This document shows positions 42,129-49,163 of a stretch of DNA of 64,000 nucleotides, in pieces; positions within the stretch are counted from its first letter, which is position 1; the number at the start of each line of letters is the position of its first letter. Location: the NCBI RefSeq assembly GCF_036053395.1, contig NZ_CP107942.1, positions 11,212,001 through 11,276,000 of the forward strand. Direction: 5' to 3'. This stretch comes from Actinoplanes sp. NBC_00393. Its GTDB lineage: Bacteria; Actinomycetota; Actinomycetes; Mycobacteriales; Micromonosporaceae. The position numbers and the translations under genes were made by a program. The notes under the pieces are model-generated. The model saw only the letters and a list, made by a program, of their open reading frames with translations, searched no databases and was not told the origin of the DNA.

Positions 42129-44816
42129 GTGTCAGAGCTGCGGGGGCGCCGCCGGGAGCGGGAAACACTGGATCGCCTGTTGCGGGAGGTCCGGGCCGGG
42201 CACAGCCGGGTGCTGGTGCTGCGCGGCGAGGCGGGGACCGGTAAGACGGCGCTGCTCGACTACACGGTCGAGCACGCGCCGGCCGGCCGGGTCGTGCGGG
42301 TGGCCGGGGTGGAACCGGAGACCGAGTTGGCGTACTCGGCGTTGCAGCAGCTCTGCGCGCCGCTGCTGGGCCACCTCGACCGGCTGCCGGACCCGCAGCG
42401 CGATGCCCTCGCCACCGCGTTCGGGCTCAGCGCCGGCCCGCCGCCGGAGGCGCTGATCGTCGGGCTCGCGGTGCTCGGGCTGCTCGCCGAGTCGGCGTCC
42501 GAACAGCCGCTGGTCTGCGTGGTCGACGACGCCCAGTGGCTGGACCGGATGTCCGAGGTGATCCTCACGTTCGTGGCCCGGCGGCTGGACTCCGAGTCGG
42601 TGGCGCTGGTCTTCGCCGCCCGCACCCCGGCCGACGACCAGCTGCTCGGCGGCCTGCCCGAACTGCGCGTCGAAGGGCTGCCGGACGGCGAGGCCCGGGC
42701 GCTGCTCGACTCGGTTCTGCCCGGGCTGGTCGACGCCCGGGTCCGGGACCGGATCGTCGCCGAGACCCGCGGCAACCCCCTCGCCCTGCTCGAACTGCCG
42801 CGTGACCTGACCCCGGCCGAACTGGCCTTCGGGTTCGGGACGCCGACCGCGGAACCGGTCGCCGGACGGGTCGAGGACGGGTTCGTCCGGCGGATCGCGG
42901 CGCTGCCGGCCGACTCCCGGCGGCTGCTGCTGGCCGCGGCAGTGGAGCCGGTCGGCGACGTGCCCCTGCTGTGGCGGGCCGCGGAACGGCTCGGCGTCAG
43001 CCCGGAGGCGGCCGTGCCCGCCGAGGTCGCCGGTCTGATCGAGGTCGGGGCCCGGGTCCGGTTCCGGCATCCGCTGGTGCGGTCCGCCGCCCGGCGCTCC
43101 GCCGACGCGGCCGAACTGCGTGCCGTGCACCGGGCGCTGGCCGGGGTCACCGACGCGCAGACCGACCCGGACCGCCGGGCCTGGCATCGCGCGCACGCCG
43201 CGGTCGGGCCGGACGAGGACGTCGCCGCCGAGCTGGAACGGTCCGCCGGCCGGGCCCTCGCCCGTGGTGGCCGGTCCGCGGCCGCGTCGTTTCTGGAACG
43301 GGCCGCCGAACTCACCCTCGACCCGGGCACCCGGTCGGCGCGGATCCTGGCGGCCGCCCGGGCACGGTTCGCCGCGGGCGCCGTCGCCGAGGTGCCGGAG
43401 CTGCTGGCCGCCGCCGAGCTCGGGCCGCTCGACGCGGTGCAGCAGGCCGAGATCGAACGGCTGCGGGCCCGGGTGGCGTTCGCCGTCCACTCCGGGCGGG
43501 CTGCGGTTCCACCGCTGCTGGAAGCGGCCCGCCGGCTGGAGACATTGGACCCGGCTGCGGCGCGGGAGACCTACCTGTCGGCGATCGGGGCGGCGATGAA
43601 CGCCGGACGGCTCGGCGGGGACGACCTGCGCCGGGCGGTTGCGGCGGCGGCTGCGGTCCCGGCCGGCGACGAACCGGCGGGACGGCTGCTGGCCGGGCTG
43701 ATCGCCTGGCAGCGGGAGGGGCGCGAGGCGGCGGTCGGGCACTTCGCGCGGGCCATCGACGTGGTCGCGGCGGACGGGGACGTGGACCTGGTGTGGATCT
43801 CCGGGATGGTGGTTCACGAGCTCTGGGACGACGAAGCGTTTCTTGTGCGTACCGAGAAGGCCGTTGCCTCGGCCCGGGAGAGCGGAACCCTGTCGCTGCT
43901 GCCGACCGCGCTCACCTTCCGGGCGACCGCGCTGCTCTACGCCGGGCGGTTCGCCGACGCCTCCGACCTGGTCGACGAGGCGGCCGGGTTGGCGTACGCC
44001 ACCGGCCCCTCACCGCACCCGGCCACCGCGGTCATCCTCGCCGCCCACCGCGGCCGGGCCGATCAGGCCCTGGCCCAGATCGACGCCCTGGCCGCCGACG
44101 CCGAGGCCGGCGGGATCGGCTGGCTGCTCAGCGTCACCGCCTACAGCCGGGCGGTGCTGCACAACGGGCTCGGCAACTACCCGGCCGCGCTGGAGGCCGC
44201 CCGGTTCGCCGCCGCCCACGACGACCTCGCGGTCCGGCAGTGGGCGCTCGGCGAGCTCGCCGAAGCGGCCGCCCGGGTGGGTGACGCCGCGGCGGTGAAG
44301 GAGGCGCGTGACCTGCTCGCCGATCGCACCCGCGGCGTCGAGACCGGCTGGGCGCGCGGAACCCGGGCCCTGGCCGAGGCGCTCGCCGGGGACAGCGGGA
44401 AGTATCAGGAGGCGGTGGACCAGCTCGCCGGCACCCGGCTGACGCTGCAGACCGCCCGCGCCCGCCTGCTCTACGGCGAGTGGCTGCGCCGGGAGAACCG
44501 GCGCGGCGACGCCCGCGAGCAGCTCCGGGCCGCCCACGACGCGTTCGCCACGATGGGCGCCGAAGGTTTCGCCGAGCGCGCCGGCCGCGAGTTGCTGGCC
44601 ACCGGCGAGACCGTCCGCAAACGCACCCTCGGCGTACGCGAGGAGCTCACCGCCCAGGAGTCTCAGATCGCCCGGCTGGCCGCCGCCGGCCGTACTAACC
44701 CGGAGATCGGCGCGGTCCTGTTCCTCAGCCCCCGCACGGTCGAATGGCACCTGCGCAAGATCTTCGCCAAGCTCGGTGTCACGTCCCGCCGCGAGCTTCA
44801 GTCCACGTCGTTGTAG
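42129..44816 (+). CDS. LAL-type LuxR family regulator with AAA ATPase
   Basis: The GTG at 42129, 11 bp after the ABC-F stop, gives 895 residues. An N-terminal ATPase has Walker A GEAGTGKTALL and Walker B LVCVVDDAQWLD; a long helical repeat middle follows; the C-terminus is a LuxR helix-turn-helix (LTAQESQIARLAAAGRTNPE, then LSPRTVEWHLRKIF). LAL regulators respond to small ligands and activate metabolism or secondary-metabolite genes. It may be co-transcribed with the ABC-F gene. Its 3' end overlaps the convergent WYL gene by 19 bp. Confidence 0.92.
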   Translation: MSELRGRRRERETLDRLLREVRAGHSRVLVLRGEAGTGKTALLDYTVEHAPAGRVVRVAGVEPETELAYSALQQLCAPLLGHLDRLPDPQRDALATAFGLSAGPPPEALIVGLAVLGLLAESASEQPLVCVVDDAQWLDRMSEVILTFVARRLDSESVALVFAARTPADDQLLGGLPELRVEGLPDGEARALLDSVLPGLVDARVRDRIVAETRGNPLALLELPRDLTPAELAFGFGTPTAEPVAGRVEDGFVRRIAALPADSRRLLLAAAVEPVGDVPLLWRAAERLGVSPEAAVPAEVAGLIEVGARVRFRHPLVRSAARRSADAAELRAVHRALAGVTDAQTDPDRRAWHRAHAAVGPDEDVAAELERSAGRALARGGRSAAASFLERAAELTLDPGTRSARILAAARARFAAGAVAEVPELLAAAELGPLDAVQQAEIERLRARVAFAVHSGRAAVPPLLEAARRLETLDPAAARETYLSAIGAAMNAGRLGGDDLRRAVAAAAAVPAGDEPAGRLLAGLIAWQREGREAAVGHFARAIDVVAADGDVDLVWISGMVVHELWDDEAFLVRTEKAVASARESGTLSLLPTALTFRATALLYAGRFADASDLVDEAAGLAYATGPSPHPATAVILAAHRGRADQALAQIDALAADAEAGGIGWLLSVTAYSRAVLHNGLGNYPAALEAARFAAAHDDLAVRQWALGELAEAAARVGDAAAVKEARDLLADRTRGVETGWARGTRALAEALAGDSGKYQEAVDQLAGTRLTLQTARARLLYGEWLRRENRRGDAREQLRAAHDAFATMGAEGFAERAGRELLATGETVRKRTLGVREELTAQESQIARLAAAGRTNPEIGAVLFLSPRTVEWHLRKIFAKLGVTSRRELQSTSL

Positions 44817-45778
44817 AGCCGGCTCATGGCGGCGGCGCTCTCCCGCATCAGATCGCGCAGCTCGGCCGGCGCCAGCACCTCCACGTCCGCGCCGAGCCGC
44901 AGGAACTCGGCGTGCGCATGCCGCACCGACTCGATCGGCAGCGTCACCGTGGTCCAGCCGTCCGGCCCGGGCTCGGTCCGGTACGCCTCGACGTTGCGCG
45001 CCATCGCCCGCGTCATCAGATAGGGGATCCGGTCCAGCGCGGCCGGGGCCAACCGGACGGTCGCCACGTCGCGGTGCAGCCGCTGCTCGAAGTCCGCGGC
45101 CCACTGCGCCCAGGCCCGGGCCAGATCGAAGTCCGCCGGCCGCTCGAACGTCTCGTCCAGCACCGTCAGATCCAGGATCGTCGCCACCCGGTAGGTGCGC
45201 AGATCGTCGTCGACCCGCGCCACGAAATACCAGACCCCGGCCTTCAGCACGATGCCGAGCGGTTCGATCACCCGGTCCACCTCGCGCGGCACCCGCCACC
45301 GCCGGTACCGCATCCGGCACCGCCGCCGCTCCCACACCGCCGCGGCCAGTGCGGACAGGTGCGGATGCGTCTCGGTCTCCCGGAACCAGCCGGCCGGATC
45401 CAGATGGAAGCGGTCGCGGACCTCGCCGACGTGCCGGTTCAGCCGGGCCGGCAGCGCGGCCCGCAACTTCAGCTCGGCGGTCGCCAGGACCGCGCCGAGA
45501 CCCAGCTCGGCGGCCGCGTCCGGCACGCCGGCCAGGAAGATCGACCCGGCCTCCTGCGGGGTCAGCCCGGTCAGCCTGGTCCGGTAGCCGTCCAGCAGCT
45601 GATAGCCACCGCCCGCGCCCAGCTCGGCGTAGACCGGCACGCCCGACTCGGCGAGCGCCTCGACATCCCGGTAGACCGTGCGGACCGACACCTCGAGCTC
45701 CTCGGCGATCTGCTGCGCGGTCAGCCGGCCGCGGTTCTGCAACAGCAGCAGCAGGGAGATCAGACGGCTCGCTCGCAC
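44798..45778 (-). CDS. WYL-domain transcriptional regulator (YafY type)
   Basis: The GTG at 45778 (VRASRLISLLLLLQ) is the usual start for this family and leaves room for the promoter; GTG 45796 or ATG 45823 are alternatives but would cover the operator. The 326 residues comprise an HTH_11 winged helix (LTAQQIAEELEVSVRTVYRD), a WYL sensor domain (GIVLKAGVWYFVARVDDD) and a WCX C-terminal region. A perfect CTGACA-N5-TGTCAG repeat lies 25 bp upstream, between this gene and the divergent VOC gene. WYL proteins often repress such a neighbour. Confidence 0.9.
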   Translation of the reverse strand: MRASRLISLLLLLQNRGRLTAQQIAEELEVSVRTVYRDVEALAESGVPVYAELGAGGGYQLLDGYRTRLTGLTPQEAGSIFLAGVPDAAAELGLGAVLATAELKLRAALPARLNRHVGEVRDRFHLDPAGWFRETETHPHLSALAAAVWERRRCRMRYRRWRVPREVDRVIEPLGIVLKAGVWYFVARVDDDLRTYRVATILDLTVLDETFERPADFDLARAWAQWAADFEQRLHRDVATVRLAPAALDRIPYLMTRAMARNVEAYRTEPGPDGWTTVTLPIESVRHAHAEFLRLGADVEVLAPAELRDLMRESAAAMSRLYNDVD

Positions 45779-45802
45779 AGTTCCCGAGGTTGCCACAGAT
45801 GG

Positions 45803-45819
45803 CTGACAGAAGATGTCAG
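45803..45819. promoter_or_regulatory. CTGACA-N5-TGTCAG inverted repeat, WYL operator
   Basis: CTGACA (45803-45808) and TGTCAG (45814-45819) form a perfect inverted repeat in the middle of the 64-bp divergent region. It is about equally far (24-25 bp) from both start codons, so one bound repressor could control both genes. Confidence 0.7.
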
Positions 45820-45842
45820 TCATGGCTCGGCAGGCTGTCCCC

Positions 45843-46211
45843 ATGACTGCACTCGCCCGATACGCGGGATTCTCACTGGACTGCGACGACCCGGCCGCCC
45901 TGGCCGCCTTCTACAGCGGGCTGCTCGGCGTGGAGATCAGCTACCGCAGCGACGACTTCGTCTTCCTCGGCGAGCCCGGCGCCACCGGCATGGGCTTCGT
46001 CAAGGTCGACAAGTATATGCCGCCGACCTGGCCCGCCGCTGACGTGCCCAAACAGTCCCACTTGGAGTTCAGCGTCGACGATCTGGACGCCGGCGAGGCT
46101 GCGATCATCGGGATCGGCGCGACCAAGCCCGATTTTCAGCCCCAGCCGGACAGGTGGCGGGTCCTGCTGGATCCGGCCGGTCACCCTTTCTGCATCTCCA
46201 TCGCAATCTGA
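45843..46211 (+). CDS. VOC family protein, single-domain
   Basis: The ATG at 45843 gives 122 residues (an ATG at 45822 is possible). It has the short VOC fold: ARYAGFSLDCDDPAALAAFY at the start, HLEFSVDDLDAGEAAI in the middle and LLDPAGHPFCISIAI at the end. Such proteins divergent from WYL regulators are common in actinobacteria and may bind or modify a toxic small molecule. Activity unknown. Confidence 0.88.
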   Translation: MTALARYAGFSLDCDDPAALAAFYSGLLGVEISYRSDDFVFLGEPGATGMGFVKVDKYMPPTWPAADVPKQSHLEFSVDDLDAGEAAIIGIGATKPDFQPQPDRWRVLLDPAGHPFCISIAI

Positions 46212-46221
46212 GAGGCCCTTC

Positions 46222-46310
46222 TTCGTACGCGCGACGCCGTCCCGCCGAAGCCGGACCGTTACCCGCTACCGCGCGAGCACCAGCGCGGTAGCGGCCCCAG
46301 CGCGACCGCC
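46222..46310. repeat. Dispersed copy of the 21.9-kb intergenic repeat
   Basis: ACGCCGTCCCGCCGAAGCC and, farther on, GCGCGACCGCCGGG match sequence at 22005-22085 in the same order. In between, this copy holds the strong hairpin at 46263-46294. It lies between convergent genes. Confidence 0.5.
46263..46294. terminator. Hairpin terminator between convergent genes
   Basis: CCGCTACCGCGC pairs perfectly with GCGCGGTAGCGG (12 bp) around an 8-base loop. It lies between the ends of the VOC gene and the esterase gene and can serve both strands. Confidence 0.75.
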
Positions 46311-46327
46311 GGGAAACACCACGGGGT

Positions 46328-47378
46328 CTAGGCCGCGAGGTGCTCCCGGAGGAAGATGGTGATCTCGGTGCGGGCGGGCCGGGCCGGCCGAACCAGGCCC
46401 GGGATGCTGAGGAAGGCGTGGGTGGCGCCGGGGTACTCGGCGATCCGCGCAGGCGTGCCGGCGTCCCGGAGTCGCTCGGCGTAGGCCCGGCCGTGGTCAG
46501 CGAGCGGATCCACGGCCGGGATCACCACCAGCGCCGGCGGCAGGCCGCTGAGGTCATCGGCGTAGAGCGGCGACACCGCACGAGCATCGGTTCCGCCGGG
46601 GGGCGGCCAGCCGGCGGAACAGCTCCATCTGGGACATGCTCAGCATCGGGGCGTCGGCGTGCTCCTTCATCGACGCGTAGTCGTACGCCGTCGAGGTGAC
46701 GTCGACACACGGATTGACCAGCACCTGCGCGCGCAGCCGCAGACCGGCCCGCCGGGCCCGGATCGCGGCCAGGGCGGTGACCATCGAGCCGGCACTCTCC
46801 CCGAACAGACCGATCCGGGCCGGGTCGATCCGCCACCGCGCGGCGTCCTCCACGACGTGGCGCAGCACGTCCCAGCCGTCGTCGACGGCCGCAGCCATCG
46901 GCGTGCCGGCGGCCAGCAGGCGGTGCTCGACCGAGACGACGACGGCCGGCAGTTGGGCGGCCAGGTGGCTGTTGATCCAGTCGCTCTGCGCGGCGGTGCC
47001 GACGAACCCTCCACCGTGCACGTGGAGCACGAGCGGCAGGGCGGGCTGCGTGCCGGCCGGCCGATACACCCGGACCGCCGCCTCCCGGCCCGGCGCCTCC
47101 CGGCCCGGCGCCTCCCGGCCCGGCGCCTCCCGGCCCGGCGCCTCCCGGCCCGGCGCCTCCCGGCCCGGCGCCTCCCGGCCCGGCACGGTCAGTCGCTGCC
47201 AGCCGATCCTGGCCCGGCGGTCCGGGAAGCCGGTGATCACCCGGATCAGGCGCGAGGAACGCCGGCGGTTCTCCGCGGCGCTGCGGGCGGCCAGCTCCCC
47301 GGGCGGCATGGACAGCCAGTCCGGGTCCTTCGTCAGGGTGTGCAGCAGGCGGATGACCAGAGGTGGGCGTTCGCTCAT
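46328..47378 (-). pseudogene. HSL-type alpha/beta hydrolase gene, frameshifted at a C6 run
   Basis: The N-terminal part (from ATG 47378) has the hormone-sensitive-lipase oxyanion motif HVHGGGF (residues 119-125) and nucleophile elbow GLFGESAGS with Ser195. At the G6 run 46598-46603 (C6 on the coding strand) the frame breaks after LFRRLAAP. The correct continuation (GGTDARAV, then SPLYADDLSGLPPALVVIP) lies one base further on and brings the catalytic Asp (VDPLADHG) and His (GATHAF), ending at 46328. Without one C the gene is complete at about 349 codons. As written the product stops at 46554 and lacks two triad residues. Residues 67-100 are a PGREA repeat. Confidence 0.85.
47076..47180 (-). 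repeat. In-frame 15-bp repeats coding PGREA
   Basis: CGGCGCCTCCCGGCC (plus strand) is repeated six times without change from 47091 to 47180, after one variant copy. It codes Gly-Arg-Glu-Ala-Pro units between the N-terminal cap and the core of the esterase. Confidence 0.92.
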
Positions 47379-47382
47379 GCAA

Positions 47383-47420
47383 TTACGCTACCTCAAGTAT
47401 CGATACCTTAGGTAGCGTAA
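47383..47420. promoter_or_regulatory. Near-perfect 38-bp palindrome between esterase and TetR genes
   Basis: Outer arms TTACGCTACCT (47383-47393) and AGGTAGCGTAA (47410-47420) match perfectly, and the centre GTATCGATAC is itself a palindrome. Only two pairs between these parts mismatch. It fills almost the whole 52-bp divergent region and is probably the operator of the TetR protein, perhaps for two dimers. Confidence 0.85.
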
Positions 47421-47430
47421 TATCGGCGCC

Positions 47431-47985
47431 ATGGCGAGCCCCACCACCCGGCCCCCCGGCCGTCCCCGCTCCGGTGTCGACGACGTGGTCTTCGCCGCGA
47501 CGCTGCGAACTGTCCACGAGCTGGGCTACACCCAGGCCACCGTCGACCGCATCGCCGCGGCGGCCGGAGTCGCGAAGACCACGATCTACCGCCGCTGGCC
47601 GTCGAAGGGCGCGCTGATCACGGCCTGCCTGGTCCAGGCGTTCGGCCCGGCCCCGCTGACCGGCCCCGGCCGCGCCGAGATCCTGGCCGCGGCGATCCGC
47701 TGGACCGCCGCCAAAGTCGGCGAGCCGGGCGTCGGCGCCGCCTTCGCCGGAGTCTTCACCGACGCCGTCAACGACCCCGCCCTGCGCCGGATCCTCGCCA
47801 CCCAGCTGCAGGTCCCCTACCGGCTGGCCTTGGAGGAGGCGCTCGGCGAGCCGGAACACCGGGTCCTCTTCTTCATCGACGTCGTCGTCGGCACGCTGCT
47901 GCACCGCCTGGGCATGACCGGCGAGCCGATGTCCACCACAGACGTCGACGCCCTGGTCGACATGGTCCTGCGCGCCCTCGACTGA
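47431..47985 (+). CDS. TetR family transcriptional regulator
   Basis: The 184-residue protein has a basic start (RPPGRPRSG), the TetR helix-turn-helix (IAAAAGVAKTTIYRRWPSK) at about residues 38-60 and a TetR_C_11-like helical ligand domain. It is divergent from the frameshifted esterase gene across a 38-bp palindrome and probably represses both. The esterase and its substrate may therefore define the inducer. Confidence 0.92.
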   Translation: MASPTTRPPGRPRSGVDDVVFAATLRTVHELGYTQATVDRIAAAAGVAKTTIYRRWPSKGALITACLVQAFGPAPLTGPGRAEILAAAIRWTAAKVGEPGVGAAFAGVFTDAVNDPALRRILATQLQVPYRLALEEALGEPEHRVLFFIDVVVGTLLHRLGMTGEPMSTTDVDALVDMVLRALD

Positions 47986-48001
47986 CCGGATGCCAGGACT
48001 G

Positions 48002-48580
48002 CTACCGCAAGGTGATGTTCCGAACCATGCTGATGATCTCGGTGCCGTCCGGCCATGCGTCGATCGCCATGTTCGAGCCCGGGCCGCCTGCCATCCCGCC
48101 GCCGATTCCCTCGAGGAACGCCGTGGCCTCCTCGTCGGCATCGAAAAGGAAGAGTTTGAAAGCGGACCGGTCTTTCTCGTCGCGGCCGACGTGCAGCGGG
48201 CCGCAGTCCGCGTCCTTCTGGAAGATGGCGCACTCCTGCGCCTGGATGATCAGCGGCCCGCCTGCCTCGTTCTGGTAACCAAGCCACAAGGAATGGTCCT
48301 CGGGGGGACGTCGCGTCACATCGATGTCGACACCGAGAATTCTTGATATCTTGTCTCCGCCGGCCGGAACTATTATTGCGGCGATCGGGTCGTCCGCCTT
48401 CTCCGCCTTCGAAGTCATGAAGACGACGAGGCCGGAACTGATCCCCAGGACGGCGAGGACGGCGATGATCCCCCAGTGCGTTTTCCGGGATTTCTTCTTG
48501 AGCGGCGGAAGTTGGTTGACGAGGTAGCCGATAGCCATGGCGACGATTGCACCAAGGAACGTGTAGGCGGCAACGGTCAT
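48002..48580 (-). CDS. Small membrane protein, function unknown
   Basis: The 192-residue protein has two N-terminal membrane helices (about 3-22 and 37-56) joined by a basic loop (PPLKKKSRKTH), then an outer or inner soluble domain with two cysteines (QAQECAIF, DADCGPLH). GC content and codon use look somewhat lower than in neighbours (for example AATTCTTGATATCTTG inside the gene). It is followed on the same strand by nothing else and preceded by another unknown gene 9 bp away. No family recognised. Confidence 0.65.
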   Translation of the reverse strand: MTVAAYTFLGAIVAMAIGYLVNQLPPLKKKSRKTHWGIIAVLAVLGISSGLVVFMTSKAEKADDPIAAIIVPAGGDKISRILGVDIDVTRRPPEDHSLWLGYQNEAGGPLIIQAQECAIFQKDADCGPLHVGRDEKDRSAFKLFLFDADEEATAFLEGIGGGMAGGPGSNMAIDAWPDGTEIISMVRNITLR

Positions 48581-48589
48581 GGTCTGTTC

Positions 48590-49039
48590 TCAACTTGCCG
48601 GCGCGATGGACGTGACCAAGTCCAGGGCGAACTCCTGGCCGGCGCACTTCTGATCAGCCCACCTCTGCATCTCGACGCGCACCGTGATCTTCTTGCTGGA
48701 GTGAGCGGGGACCAGCAATGCCGGGTCGGATCGGGATGGTTCCTTCACGCGTATCGCCCACTCCGGGCACCCGCTGCGGGTGGCGGCGGTCCCGCCGGCC
48801 ATCTTCGTGACCCGGACCGGGAAGTCATTGTCGTTGCCGACGAGGGCTGTCAGGGTCCTGATGTCACCGGGAAGCATTCCGGTCACTGATCCGGAAATTT
48901 TGACCGAGGGCTCGGTCACCTCGGCCGACTTGATGGTGACCTTCGTATTGTGGGTCCAGGAGTAATAGGCATATGCGGCGGTGCCGCCAACCGCCAGGGC
49001 CGAGACGGCTGCGACAGTGATGATTGCGGTTCGATTCAT
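48590..49039 (-). CDS. Small exported protein, function unknown
   Basis: The ATG at 49039 (MNRTAIITVAAVSALAVG) gives 149 residues with an N-terminal membrane anchor or signal (5-26), then a beta-rich outer domain with two cysteines (RSGCPEWAI, DQKCAGQEF) that could be paired. Terms such as SWTHNTKVTIKSAEV suggest an Ig-like fold (inference). It lies 9 bp upstream of the other unknown gene, so the two are probably co-transcribed and may work together at the cell surface. Confidence 0.65.
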   Translation of the reverse strand: MNRTAIITVAAVSALAVGGTAAYAYYSWTHNTKVTIKSAEVTEPSVKISGSVTGMLPGDIRTLTALVGNDNDFPVRVTKMAGGTAATRSGCPEWAIRVKEPSRSDPALLVPAHSSKKITVRVEMQRWADQKCAGQEFALDLVTSIAPAS

Positions 49040-49163
49040 GATGAAAGGACGTCCTCTCTCGGGGGAGGAAAGGAGAATCGCATTCTCTGTCAATCACAAT
49101 GAACCGGGTCCCCGGGCGCTTGAAGTAGCAATTGTCATCAATAAAATGAGCTGCGCTCATGTC

